Below are positions 1-11,699 of a DNA stretch of 64,000 bases, in pieces. Position numbers and translations under genes: made by a program. The notes below the pieces were generated by a model. It did not search any database. It was given only the letters and a program-made list of their open reading frames with translations, and had not been told where the DNA came from. Origin of the DNA: Adiantum capillus-veneris (taxonomy: Eukaryota > Streptophyta > Polypodiopsida > Polypodiales > Pteridaceae). The DNA is taken from positions 64,097,469 to 64,161,468 of the forward strand of contig CM043963.1 of assembly GCA_014529385.2 (NCBI GenBank), read 5' to 3'. Within the stretch, counting starts at the first letter, position 1; each line of letters opens with the position of its first letter.

Positions 1-408
1 AGCTGAAGGGTATCACAACAGCTCAACACTCCAATTCCAATTTCTCCCTCCTTGCACCACACAATGGTTCGTGGGCACACACCTCTGCAGGCACCAACTC
101 GCACACAAAGAGCAAGAGAAAAAGAGGGGAAGGGAAAAAACAACAGTGAGAGTGGGGTAGTGGCTTAGTATTGCTTAGCATAGAGATATTACAACCATCA
201 CAATGCCAAAATGGAGAGCTTCAACACAAAACAAATCCACAATTGTCTTTTGCCAATTTCAACAATGCAAAAGTCCCTCAAATGGGCACAAAAAGTGTTT
301 TTAATGAGCATGATAGGCTATTTTTAGCAAGTTTTCCTGCACCGAACAAGTGTCCGCCTTCTTTTGGTAAGCATGCATGCAAACGACCTCTTAATAGGCT
401 CATCGACT

Positions 409-549
<141 letters not shown>

Positions 550-1239
550 TGTACACCGTGGAAGGCCCCCTTGGCACTAGCACTAGTGCTAGAGGGGAGG
601 CCACTTTGCCTTCAAAAAAATTAGGACTTGAGAAGGCGTGGGAACCCACTCCCGATTGGTTGTGCCACATCATCATGCCAAAGCACCATTGCTTGACAGC
701 CCAGCGCTACAACCGTCACTTGCCACCGTCAAAACTGCATGTTTCCGCCACCAGGCGCTCCCGCAGCGCTCGCGAGGAGGACTCCATAGCCACTGAGTGA
801 GAGAGCTCTCTATCTTTCAAGTCATACCTCTAAGTGGTCATGGTGCTGTCTATATGTGCCATCTTTGTGCCTCCGGTCTGTACATGTGGGAATTTTTCTT
901 TTCCACGTGGCGGACCTACAATGGCCTGCCCCTCCAAGCTCCCAAAAACACTTCAAACCTTTTTCAAAAAACACTCTTTCTCCCCAACTTTGATACCCTG
1001 TCATTCTTGTCTCAGGAATCTGATGCTCATGCCCCAAAATGCCCCCACTATTTGGAAACCCGGGATCCAAACCCATGTATACTTGTTATATTTAGACTTT
1101 CCCGTGTTCGCCAATCGAGGACACACAAACTGCAAAAATTCATCTGCAACGATCCCTCAAGCGACTGTCCCAAACTTTTGACTAGTACAACTTTTCCACC
1201 GGGGCTATTCTCGAGCTGTCACTTTGTGTTAACTCCACA

Positions 1240-1680
1240 CGGTGCATGCTACTTGGTGGAACCCTGTCAAGGCCCAAAAAGCATCAGATGGCACATTCTC
1301 CAAAGCTGCCAAACTGGCTCAAAGCCGTCCCTTCACAAAACTTCAGACCTTTGTAACTTGGTATCCGTGACTCCGATTGATGATCTGGAAGGACTGGCAC
1401 ACTCCATATCACAAGAATTTCACATCAATACACTGAAACCAGCTTTGATCACCTGGTGCATGCTACTTGCTGGAACCCTTTGGAGGCCCAAAAAACATTA
1501 GATGGAACATTCTCCAAAGATGCTAAATCTGCTCAAAGTCGGGCTCCAACAAAAGTTCAGACCTTTGTAATTTGGTATTCATGACTCTGATTGATGATGT
1601 GGAAGGACCGACATGTTCCATATCACAAGAATTTCACATCTATTTACTGGAACCAACTTTGATCACCTGTCATCACCTGA
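1240..1680. repeat. Tandem duplication, period about 214 bp
   Basis: Two diverged copies lie head to tail. The words GTGCATGCTACTTG (1242 and 1456), GGCCCAAAAA (1271 and 1486) and ATCACAAGAATTTCACATC (near 1409 and 1621) recur at the same spacing. The copies differ by several changes per 100 bp, so the duplication is old. Confidence 0.8.
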
Positions 1681-2784
1681 CCTATCTGTCAGGGATTTGC
1701 AAGCACCTTCAGCTTCAAGCCATCTTATGTTGCAATCTGAGTCTCCGTTTGATGATCCATTTGGACCAGCTCACTTAGCACTTCAAGCTCTACATACCCA
1801 AGCAAAAAAACATGCACTTTGGACATCCTTCACCTGACATCCCATTTAGCTCTTTTTGGAGCCCTTATGGCCTATAAAACCTCATCAGTCATACACCATA
1901 GCTGCTACCTATCTGCCCAGGACTTTCACAGTTGTTTTAGCCCCTTTCCATGCACCTGCTAGCACATCTTCACCTGCTTGTGTCATCTTCTATGCTCAAC
2001 AAACTTTGGTTGCACCAACGCTAATCATTTTCCTCATTTACCACAAAACGACTTTTAAGAACTACACGGCCTTTTCTCAAAAGACCAAAACACCGGGTTC
2101 GAAACAATTTTCTCATATTGAATTGGAGGGTGTCAAAACTCTGCAAAATTCAAATAACTACAAATCACATTTCAAAATACTAAATTTTGAGAGCTGGTCT
2201 CTTCTATCAATCTAAATACTTACTCAGATTTCAACCCATTACACAATATAGCATCACAAAATTTTCTTAAATCATCATCAAAACATAAATTCAAGGTGAA
2301 TTCCATCTACATCTCTCGATCTTTCAAAGAAATAAAAGATTTCCAAAACAAGAAACATATTGAAAACATTCCGCCAATGCATCTTCTCTCAATGCAACAA
2401 CTCCACAACTCGAGGAAATGAACACTAGCAAGAACAATCTGCAAACAAGCAATAACAAATCATGTTTCAACAATACTAGACTTAGTCACAAAATGCTCCA
2501 TGTAGAACATTACACCGCAACATATGAAAGCTCTGCAAAACATAGGAACCTCACAACTTATGACTCACAGTAGAGCCTCCCCAATCGATGCATAGCAAAT
2601 TGGAAGCCCTGCAAAACCATGAACCTCACAACATAAGCACTGCAAGGAACTTAAAAAACTGAACATGAAAATTTCTTAAGGAATGAGCATTGCCAACAAC
2701 TCTTCTAATCTATTGAGACAAGACTCGATAAGAGCACACCTCACTTCAGTGCACATTAGATGCAATCTGTGCAAAACTAGCAAG

Positions 2785-3335
2785 ATAGTGTGAAGATTTA
2801 AAGCTTCAAGACACAATCTTGGCATCGACAGTCATCTCATGCACAAAGAACTTAGGACCAGATCACCTCATGGACAATGAGATACAAGATCTAGCACCCA
2901 AAGGTCATGGAACTTCTTTTTGCAAAGCGAAAACCAATTGCAAGCATGGTGTGGCATTGCAAAGATGATGAAAGCATCCAATGTAGGCCGTGAGCTCAAT
3001 TATCACCGTGCAATGCGTAGGGGCGGTTTTATGTAGTTTTGAAGGGCATATAGGGACATTTTTTAAACAATTTGTGTAAAACCTTGAAAATTATTATCAC
3101 TATGATGAAAATTTAAGCTTCAAATCCACAATTGTGGCACTGACTGTCATCACATTAGTTCACACATAGAAAAATTAAGACCACATCACCTCATGCACAT
3201 TGAGATGCAAGATTCGACATCCATAGATCAAGAACATTCTTGATGTAAGGCTAGAACCAACGGCAAGCATGGCGTCGTGGTATAGATTTGAAGAGGGCTT
3301 CCAACGTAGGCCTCAAGTCTAGTTATCATTACATA
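2785..3335. repeat. Tandem duplication, period about 305 bp
   Basis: The blocks 2785-3010 and about 3090-3335 align over their length by eye. Both contain an ATTTAAGCTTCAA-like word, a GACTGTCATC-like word, a CATCACCTCATG word, an AGCATGG word and a final GTAGGCC..GAGCTC-like segment. I estimate about three quarters identity. No coding signal was seen. Confidence 0.65.
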
Positions 3336-3955
3336 TATCTGCAGAGCTTACAACATGCAAAGCCATGATTAGTATAGGGCTGAGAAGGAAACCAAAGCAG
3401 GGCAGCATCAAGGTGAGGATTTTGAAACAAAAACACTAGTTGTTGGCAAGGGTGCAACACGCAAGAGGAAAACCCTAGCAAGCACCACTCAAAGCCTAAC
3501 ACTAAATGCACTCAATTCTTATAGAGTGGCATAGACCCTTATACCACCTAACCCTAACATGAAACCCTAGTCACATCGACTCTTGCCAAGAAGAGTGGAT
3601 AAGCATCCTAGGCTCCACGGTTGCTTCCAATCCCTCACCTCAAAATCCCCATCCAACCTAAAGCCACCTCACACATCAATCATTTTCCTCATATATTCGA
3701 CCCCATATTTTTCCAAAAGCTTCATTTCCCTATTTTTAGTTAGCAAGAAGAAAAGGACTCAACACTATATCCCGTGCCTTTTGGGCAGGCCAAACAAGAT
3801 ACATTTAACAAAGTCTTAACCAAAACATGTTACCAGATATAGAGATGAACAAACAAACCACAACCTACTTAGTTAGGATAAACCATTGCATGTAAACTAA
3901 CAAGAATGAGTAGTGGCAAGTGTAATGAAATTATGGTACCTAAAATGAAACTAGT
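3336..3955. other. Non-coding, nothing recognised
   Basis: Short open frames occur on both strands, but none has biased composition, a motif or splice-site context that I can support. Confidence 0.5.
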
Positions 3956-4090
3956 AACAATAGCACTTTATCATAGTTTATCTAAAAAGTTCATTTCTAG
4001 TACATAACTAGATCTAGGAATTAGTAGCAATATCATTTTATCACAATTCATCTCAAAAGTCCATCTCTAGTACATAATTCGATCTACAAA
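3956..4090. repeat. Tandem duplication, period about 70 bp
   Basis: The words TCATTTCTAGTACATAACT then GATCTA (near 3990) and CATCTCTAGTACATAATTC then GATCTA (near 4060) show two diverged copies of a 65-70 bp unit that begins with a CAATA-CA(C/T)TTTATCA word. Confidence 0.75.
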
Positions 4091-4178
4091 AACCATAGAC
4101 ATATTAGCTACCATTATTTTTTTTATTCTTAATACCTTAGGTTACACAAGTTCTACATCTAAGTGCCCAATTACACAT

Positions 4179-4181
<3 letters not shown>

Positions 4182-4222
<41 letters not shown>
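4182..4222. repeat. (CT)n microsatellite
   Basis: A perfect 41-bp CT run. Confidence 0.97.
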
Positions 4223-4225
<3 letters not shown>

Positions 4226-4399
4226 AATTCATGGTCCAAAAGCCATTGAATAAGTTGTCTGCATACTAAGGGAGGGGAGGGTCGCGAGGTGACTACTTGC
4301 AAAAAAAAATAAAAGGGGAGAGGAGGCTCGATAGATCATTGTTCACAAAAAAGCTAAAGGTTTTGGTGTAATTTTAATTTTTTTGCAAAACTCACAATT

Positions 4400-4935
4400 G
4401 TGAGTGATTGTATTATGAAGTTGCCAAAATAGATATAAAAATCAACCTCAAGCTCAGGACAAGCCTTGAGGAACAAAGGGTTACATCTGAACCTAGTTAC
4501 AAGTACCAAGTAGCTTACTATTGCGAACACTTGAATTCTTTACAAGGCAAGGCTCGCAAGGCAAGGCTCGACCGTATAGCGAGGGTTTCCCTAAGCCACT
4601 CATCCGAGCTATGCCTTTTACCTACCACATATATTAACTCCTTGCTTTCTTGTACAATCTCTGAGAAGCTAGCCACAGAAAGGTCGCTATCAAAGACACG
4701 ATAGTTCTTGGCCTTTCAGATATTACTTAAGAAAAAATATCTAGCAATTTGAGTACAAAACAGAAGTGAGAACTTTGAAATTGTTTACCACCAAGGCACA
4801 AATCCCTCTTGAAAAACCCTATCTTCCACATCCTTTGTATCCATTTGCACATCTTTCCTACGAGGCCTCTAATAGATGGGTATTGCATGAAAAGGTGGTC
4901 GAGGTTTCGCTAGAGGTTTAGTGTAAAATTTAACA
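4400..4935 (-). pseudogene. Probable 3' end of a LINE retrotransposon (degenerate)
   Basis: Read on the minus strand, about 4935-4780 gives a segment containing DHLFMQYPSIRGL and then MCKWIQRMWKIGFFKRD. This resembles the zinc-binding reverse-transcriptase tail of plant LINEs (normally H..DHLF..CP....W), but the second conserved Cys is replaced by Tyr in QYP. A frame further downstream contains IVSLIATFLW, like the usual LLWxIW motif that follows. Stops and frameshifts interrupt it, and no upstream reverse transcriptase is present. An alternative is chance similarity in an unrelated relic. Confidence 0.35.
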
Positions 4936-5095
4936 ACTTAAATTGCAAAATCTCAACTAGATTTAAGGCTAATCTTGAAGAAAAATAGGTTAATTTTTAC
5001 AATCTAGTGCAAATACCAAATAAAGCATGAAAAGTCAACCTATAAATCGTAAGTATTTGAAGTGTGACCCTTTTTAAGCATAGGTGAGCCATTGC

Positions 5096-5126
5096 TTTTT
5101 TTTTTTTTTTTTGGGGGGGGGGGGGG
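5096..5126. repeat. Homopolymer junction T17-G14
   Basis: Seventeen T followed directly by fourteen G. Homopolymer lengths like this are also prone to assembly or sequencing error. Confidence 0.9.
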
Positions 5127-5129
5127 CGT

Positions 5130-5780
5130 GTGGTTAAGGGTGAGGGTCAACATCCTTTTGAGGGGGAGAGGGGAGAAGGTGAGGCATTTTCAAAGTGTTG
5201 CGAAAATCCCACATTCCTTTTTTTTGCAATACTCTCTCCGGTAGAGAGAATTGGATTAAATTAGAAAAGCAACAACTAAATACATCACTACTCCATGCTC
5301 CACATGAATTATGGACGAAAGGAAAGTGGGGGGTCCCCAACCAAAAGATTGGGGTGGTGACTTGATAGTTGACATTCTTTTATTTTCAAGTTCCATTGAC
5401 GACACCCTACTCCAATTCAATGCAGCAAGGATACAAGCAACAGAAGAGAGGAAGTCCTCTATCCATCATGATCGTGGTTGTAAGGGTCATACACCACAAG
5501 CCAGGTCAATAAATCAAAAGATTCTAATGAAATCTATTTTCTATATAATAACAATAAAATCTCATTGACATACTTAGGATCTATAAACAACACCTTTTTT
5601 TCCACGTTGAAGAGGCACGGCCATTAGGAGAACTTTGGACTCACTTTTGGATCTGTTAATTCTAGAGAGAGAGTGGCACTCGACCAATGAGGAAGAGGCT
5701 AAAGCTACGTTGAAAATCCACACTTTAGAGTGAAACTCATTGAGAAAATAAGAAAAAAAAAAATGTTATTCAAATTATAC
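5130..5780. other. Non-coding, nothing recognised
   Basis: AT-rich sequence with short open frames on both strands. No motif, repeat or splice pattern stood out. Confidence 0.45.
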
Positions 5781-5959
5781 AATGTCACACTTTCAAAGCG
5801 TAAATTCCATAAAGCGTACTAACTTTGTACCGAAGAATTTCAGAACTTGCATTGAAGGCTCCATCGAGTATCTATGTTCCCGCTCAAATGTAACTTTGAG
5901 TAACTTTACTTCCCTCTCAAAGCTGTCTTCCTTTTTTCATATTTTCGTTTACTCTACTG

Positions 5960-7215
5960 TCTGTTTTAGTGCGCACCATGACTACCTCTCGAAGGCCTAG
6001 TACTATAATTGACTGTGTCATCATTTTTAATAGCTATACTACAAATGATCAGTCATGGATACCATCTAAAACAACTATCAGGAGTTGGGTACTATTGCAG
6101 ACGAGGAGGAGGAAGAAGAGGCAACGCAATGATTTTGTGGAGGCTTTCAAGGGCCAAGTTAAAGATTTTAAAGTGTGTGGACAAAGTACGTGGATGAAAG
6201 AGGTCCTCATATAACATCTAGCACGCAGACTTAAGGTTGCAAACATCTACTCCTATTTTTCCACGACATTGACCTAATTGTATCGTATTTTGAGCATATA
6301 TCTCATTCAGTGCATGTTTATTTTCGAAGGCTTATGGTTGATATTATGTTTGATATGGTGCATATATTTATTGAACAAGACGGACGGGCAACCAGTTGAG
6401 AGAATAGTTGGGATTTTTGATGCTTTCTATGCATTTATTAGTGAGCAAAGGTACTGAGGAAGATCGCACAAGGAGCTTGCAGATAATGGAATATTCTTTT
6501 ATGATATGTCATATTTGGAACCCCGAATATGGTCTGCCTGGGGTCGTGTGACTCATATGCCACTTCCATTGTTTGATAGCAAGGATTGGTCTTTGCCAGC
6601 GTCCCAAACTTGTGAAAGCTTTAGAAATAGGTTGTTTCAGGATATACAAAAGTCCCTCAAGTATTTGATTGCTACAAAGATTGTTATGCTCACTCTATTT
6701 ATGCCTATTGAAGTGTTTGTAACTTTCTTCTTTGATGAACAAATAAGAACTACCACAACAATGTTCATTTGCAAGTCTGAGAGCTGTTTGGAACTTTTAG
6801 ATGATAATTGTGATAGAAAACAGTCAGAGGACAAAATCTATATTTTGCAAACGAAGTCCATAATTTTCAAGTAAATTATAAGCTCTCAAAATTTCATAGT
6901 ATCGTTTTACAATTTTAGATATCATCTTCTTAGTGGACAGCTTATTCCACTCAACCAAGATATAGAGTCTAACTCTGAGAACAAACCTATAGCAACGAAG
7001 ATCTACTTTTGAGAGAGCTCACTTACTGTGATGGACACAATGTCAAGTACAACTCTTGCACAGCTTAGGGTAGATCTTACATATAAAGACCTGCCACTGC
7101 TGTCACAAGTGTATGCATTCAGTCTCAATAATAGAAAGGTACTAACTAAATTGAAAAATTTCACTTGTCTTCAATGCCTTAAATTTCTAGATACTAACAC
7201 TTTGTTCTCCTGAGG
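5960..7215 (+). pseudogene. Unrecognised coding-like remnant(s)
   Basis: Several plus-strand segments have protein-like composition but lie in different frames separated by stops. These are 5969-6214, about 6245-6390 (contains HSVHVYFRRLMVDIMFDM), 6506-6874 (a Trp, Arg and aromatic-rich segment, then a hydrophobic stretch VMLTLFMPIEVFVTFFF) and about 6905-7213. I do not recognise the family. They could be exons of one decayed gene or unrelated debris. No promoter or clear start was found. Confidence 0.3.
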
Positions 7216-7530
7216 TTCCAAGACGCAAGGAGAAAACAACATTATGCAAGGAGTCCCTCTCAAATACACTTCATTTGATTGCTTCAGTCAGAAGCTAGGT
7301 CACAAACCCTGTGCACACAATGAGTGCACCCAAGATGTACACCCCAAAATGATTAATACAAAGATATTTTGTGCCGTTCATCCATTATCTCAAAATCACA
7401 AACTTTTTATTGTCTCAAGGCTTTAAACATTGTAGTTTTTTATTCAAAATTTATACAAAGGGTTGATGATTACTGCCTCCTACCCATGTTGCTACCATTG
7501 CTCGCCTGCCCCTTGTCCCTCAGAGAACAC

Positions 7531-9425
7531 TCATCTTGGGTGCCCTTTCGTGTCTCTCGAATGCCTGGCTTCGTCCATGGCATCCCATGTATCTTGAACC
7601 TGTGAAGCTCCACTCTGTTCTCTCTCTTGACGTTGACGTGTAACCCAATTCTCTACTTCTGCGGTGTCCGCATAATATTGATTGATTTCTTCTTCCATGT
7701 CTTGAACATCATCTTGAGTCTACTAGTACCTCTGCGTCATTTCTTGGATGCGGGCTTGTTCAAACTCCTCAGCTCGTGCACTTTCCTCTCTTAATCGACT
7801 ATGCACCAAAATTATAATATGTTGAATGGCCATTATAGAAAATTTGCTCACGTCATAGGGGTTGTAGTTATGTAATTGAAGGTCTTGTAGATGTGTGATA
7901 ATAAGAAAGTAAGTAAACAAGCATCTTCTTTTCATAAAGGCATTGTAACGATACAAGCACTTAAACAACATGCGTACTTACGTTTGGTACATCCAAAATT
8001 TGTCTTAGAAGGAGCATAGCATTCATACACATCCTCTAGCCACAATTCAAATCATCAATCTAAGTGGTCACACTTACCCATTGATGCTCAATGGAAGCAC
8101 CTAGATCCTGTTGTAGCAAAATATACTCCACACATCAAATAAATTTTCTCGTGGAACTACATACATAAGCACCTGCTCAGTAGGGCATTAGAAACAGACA
8201 CTACATGCAAAAGCATAAAGATAAGCCTTACACCTTTACATGCCCATGGAATCCCCTGCTTTGCTCTGAGTTTTTGTAGTAGACAACCTTTGCTTCAATG
8301 TCGAATAAATCAGACTCCAATGTTCACTACACAAAAAGAAGACATCAAAACTATCAACAATGAGAAATAGAAAGACCACAAATCCAACATAGCTTTGCAT
8401 ACCCACACAAAACTTACCTTTGATTGTAGGCAGTGACCAGAAAGCACGCTAGATCCTAATTTACTCTGCTGAACTAGTCCAACAACGTCAGAAATGACAT
8501 TCCATTTTTTTGAAGCATAGGCGATATATCCGGATCTATTACATAGATTTTGTCTTGCACATTCACACGCAGAAGCGAGATACCGTGCCTGACCTGAAAA
8601 AGAACTATCCTTTAGAATGGTTACTAGATATATATAGAGATAGATCAAAACAAAGCAAATATGAATCTTGAAATGGTCATCTAAGTCCCTAATCGCTTGG
8701 TTCTGACCTAGGTCAATACCAAGCGATATGTTGTCTTGAAGATTTCCAAGTGTCTCTATTGGCTTGCTACTGACCTCAAACTAAGGTCAATACCAAGCGA
8801 ATAGCAACCTTGTAAAATTTTAAGGGTCTCTGTTTGCTTTGTACTAACCCCGACAACACATAATGAACCTTATCTTTACCACATAGCAGCATGGACGACT
8901 GCATCCGTTGCATTGGTGTTGGAGAAATTGCGCATGTAGAGAAAATCTTGTTGATTGAAGTTGATAACGGAGGCCTCCTCTGATTGTTCGGGAAGAGGAA
9001 TATGTGGTCAAAGAGGTGCTAAATTGACAAGTATTTGTAGTTCCTCTTCGTTGTCTTCGTTGATCTACTGTACAATATGTCAATCTTCTTTTTGCTAGCT
9101 TGCCATTGTTGTACGTTGGCTGGACCTTGCAAAGAGGTACTTTCTTGTTGCTTCTCTTGAGTAGAATCTGGCCCTACCTCACTGGGATCTTGTCTTACCG
9201 GCTCAGGGTATGAATTGGCGAGCTTCACCTTGGTGGATTCCGACTGAAGGGTTGTGGGATCCTCTCTTTCCTCCCTGTTGGGAACTTCTGCGGGTTCCTC
9301 TCTCGTTGGCTTGGGCTCTGAAGCAGGTTTATCCTTCCTGGTGGTCTCTCTCTCTATGTGTACAGCGAGCTCGACTCTATCTCTACATGTGCAGGCTCCT
9401 GCGTGACATGCTCAAGCTCCTCCAT
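7531..9425 (-). pseudogene. Degenerate multi-exon gene with Myb/SANT (trihelix-like) domain
   Basis: I can follow about five exons on the minus strand: 9425-8880, 8593-8418, 8326-8240, 8172-7982 and about 7860/7798-7531. Exon 1 starts with ATG at 9425 and encodes an E/P/K-rich tail, then (after a frame change near 9064) an acidic NEDNEEELQILVNLAPL stretch. Exon 2 contains ASKKWNVISDVVGL and SGHCLQSK, ending AAG|GTAAGT. Exon 3 joins in phase 0 and contains LESDLFDIEAKVVYYKNSEQ. Exon 4 joins in phase 0 after a 67-bp intron and contains PRENLFDVW. Exon 5 is a Glu/Gln-rich coiled coil ending TGA at 7531. The W..I..V, C..K(W)..L..D..D spacing is that of a Myb/SANT or trihelix DNA-binding domain. 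The Trp after C-L-Q-S-K is a TGA stop, and further TAG/TGA stops occur in exons 1, 4 and 5, with one indel in exon 4. An alternative is the SANT protein of a PIF/Harbinger transposon. Confidence 0.5.
8693..8802. repeat. Short palindromes of the GGTCAGAACCAAGCG type (intronic)
   Basis: 8693-8726 is a nearly perfect 34-bp palindrome (arms TCGCTTGGTTCTGACC and GGTCAATACCAAGCGA). A second, looser one follows at about 8759-8802. Both fall between exons 1 and 2 of the minus-strand SANT-like gene. The same words recur at 9893-10110 and 11.16-12.2 kb. Confidence 0.85.
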
Positions 9426-9519
9426 CTTGTGCGTCTGTTGCTCTCAACCCTTGAAGGCTCTGTCTGTTGTTCACAAGGATGGAGGGGGGGATGTTAAGAA
9501 TATCCATTTTTCTGTTGTC

Positions 9520-9870
9520 CTAGATTGGCACTAGCTGAAGCAGAGCATCGTAGCAAAAATGCAGCCTGTGGAGGGTGTCAAAATCCATGGGCATAATCGT
9601 GACACGATGCACTGGGCCGCCAGGATGTAGCCATCACTAAAAAATTCAACAAGGTAATCCTCTGCAATCTCCTATAGGTAGAGAAGAGCACTGCTGGCCC
9701 ATCGCATGTCTACTCTCCAATTACCTCATATCTCTTGCACCACTCGTTGAAAAGGAATCCTTTGAATGGCCAGTTACATGTGCCTTTTGATCATACATAG
9801 CTCCTGTAGGACACATCTATGCACCTCGTACTGGTGTCTTCTTGCTTGAGCATCACATAAGGGGATCCAC
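9520..9870 (-). pseudogene. Histone H3-like pseudogene (histone fold)
   Basis: Reading down from about 9842 on the minus strand, the frame gives the H3 alpha-N region (HQYEV then VLQEL), RIPFQRVVQEI (H3: KLPFQRLVREI), RWASSALLYL (H3: RFQSSAVAAL), EIAEDYLVEFF (H3: EAAEAYLVGLF) and, after a one-base frame change near 9605, HRVTIMPMDFDTLHRL (H3: KRVTIMPKDIQLARRI). Spacing matches H3 almost residue for residue for about 85 positions. At least three in-frame stops (after RHM, after VQEI, before EIAED) show it is dead. Trp for Phe at the start of helix 2 and ED for EA before YLV are substitutions seen in centromeric H3 (CENH3), but loop 1 is not lengthened as in CENH3. The frame ends TAG at 9520-9522, 94 bp before the ATG of the SANT-like gene on the same strand. 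Confidence 0.8.
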
Positions 9871-9879
9871 GCGTCAAAC

Positions 9880-10150
9880 ACCGCTACAAATCTTATGGTC
9901 AGTATCAAGCGAACTAGAGCATCAAATATAGTAATGATGCCCCTATTATCTTGGCACTGACCTTGTAAATTTAAACTACAAGAAAGAATAAAAGATCTAC
10001 AAATAGCACAACAAAAACACAACTGCAAGGAAGATGGTCAGCAAGTAAATCAGACCTCGAAACACAGTTCTACCTCTCCTATTCGCTTGGTACTGACCTT
10101 TCAAATTCGAACTGCAGAAAAGAATGATAGGATAGCTGAGCACTGTGTAG
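9880..10150. repeat. Diverged tandem copies carrying the CTTGG-ACTGACC motif
   Basis: CTTGGCACTGACCTTGTAAA (near 9952) and CTTGGTACTGACCTTTCAAA (near 10085) are followed by similar A-rich words (ACTACAAGAAAG and ACTGCAGAAAAG), about 130 bp apart. A related CAGTATCAAGCGAAC word is at about 9901. The minus strand here is also open (9997-10389), without a recognisable domain. Confidence 0.55.
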
Positions 10151-10509
10151 AGATAGATCTGTGTCGACAAATCCAGGCAAAAGAGGATGCAGCAAGTGGG
10201 CAGGAGTAATTGTCCTTTTACTGTTTGCACATTGCGCAAAGGCTCAGTTGGGACGCTGGTAGAGTTAAAATATAAGTCGGGAGCAGGCTGACACTCGAAG
10301 GCGGGGTTACCTACCTCTAAACTTTGGACCATGTGCCTCCTTATGAGCATAATTTCTATTTTCATGACGTTTGGTGGACCGTACTGCATGAGAATATGAG
10401 TCTGTTTATTGCGTTTACACTAGTTGTCCTTGTGTGATGACCAACCCACATGCCCTTTTGGAGTTAGGGGTCGGCATCACTATCTCCAAATAGGCGAAAT
10501 AGATTGGCC

Positions 10510-10712
10510 TTTCCTTTTTTGCAATCTTTCTCTCAGCCACCTCTCTCGATATAACTCTCAACGACGTCCAAAGCTTTGAGTCTATTACTGCCATGTCGCC
10601 ATCGCCCTTGCCTTTGCCTTTTCACGATCTTGCTCTCAGCCACCTCTCGCGATCGTGCTCTTAGTGACCTCCAAATCTTTGCGTCTGTTGTTATCTGCTG
10701 CATCCCCATCCA
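10510..10712. repeat. Tandem duplication, period about 105 bp
   Basis: CTCTCAGCCACCTCTC occurs near 10531 and 10632, each followed by CGAT, a CTCTnAnnGACnTCCAAA word and GTCT(A/G)TT. The copies are moderately diverged. Confidence 0.75.
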
Positions 10713-10738
10713 CCTCGGTGCCATTGGATATTGCAGAG

Positions 10739-10742
<4 letters not shown>

Positions 10743-10808
<66 letters not shown>
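10743..10808. repeat. (TC)n microsatellite
   Basis: A perfect 66-bp TC run. Open frames through it are artefacts. Confidence 0.97.
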
Positions 10809-10810
<2 letters not shown>

Positions 10811-11159
10811 CTCGACAGCTAGCTCTCCTCTTCCTGTGTGTTTCATGTCTGTACGCACCTTGGTCTCAAGGTTAGGGCACAAGGAGAGAGTAGTCATTAA
10901 GCTCAAAGCATGGTAACAATGGGTTGCGATTCTCCATGCATAGTTGTGAGTTTCAAAGCATAGTGTAATAATGACCCTTATCTGATCGTGCAAGGCTATG
11001 GTTGCTCATTTAATGCTCTATTTTTTTGGGCATCGTGAGTGAGTGGGCTTGGATAGTCTATGGACAAATGAGGCTTCATTATTAGTTATTGATAACTAAG
11101 CCAACTATCCTCAGACAGAGTATTAGATGAATAACTAAGCGCAAAGTATTAAATGAATA

Positions 11160-11420
11160 ACTCAGGATTCTCCAGGCCCTTCTTCACTTGGTTCTAAACC
11201 TTTGTGCCGAATGGACGTGGAGATATTGTGAATTATACTAATATATTCTCTTGGGTCAGAACCAAGTGAAGAAGGGCCTGAAGAATCCTTCAAGGCCTCT
11301 CTTTGCTTGGTTTTGACCCGAAACATGCGTGGATAGTACAAGACAATCACCTTGGTCAGAACCAAGCAAATATGGGTCCTGAGGCATTCTTTACACATTT
11401 ATTTGCTTGGTTCTGACTAT
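11160..11420. repeat. Cluster of imperfect palindromes (hairpins)
   Basis: 11253-11319 folds on itself: arms GGGTCAGAACCAAGTGAAG and CTTTGCTTGGTTTTGACCC flank a GGGCCTGAAG/CTTCAAGGCC centre. 11354-11417 is a second foldback with arms GGTCAGAACCAAGCAAAT and ATTTGCTTGGTTCTGAC. An upstream half-unit begins at 11160 (ATTCTCCAGGCCCTTC). Confidence 0.85.
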
Positions 11421-11699
11421 TGCCACGTCCTCAACTCTACTAAACAAGCGGGTTACAACCAAGCGAGTAAATACCTTTAGAGAATTAAATGAGTAACTAA
11501 GCCTCTTGCATGGTTCTGACCAAGCCTCTCAATGCCCGTGTCAGAATCTGGCGAATCATTAGGAAGAGGATGAGGTATGGGAGGGCCTCTTTATTTGCCA
11601 TGAGATTATGGAGGTGATGAACATTTTGATGAATAGGTGCATGCCATCTGTGCAAGAATGGTGGGTGTGTAAGAGAGGTGTAAGAATGGTCAAAGGATG

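Noticed and set aside
797-1501. 234-codon plus-strand frame
   Set aside because: It runs through one unit of a 214-bp tandem duplication, whose second unit has stops, and it has no protein-like motif.
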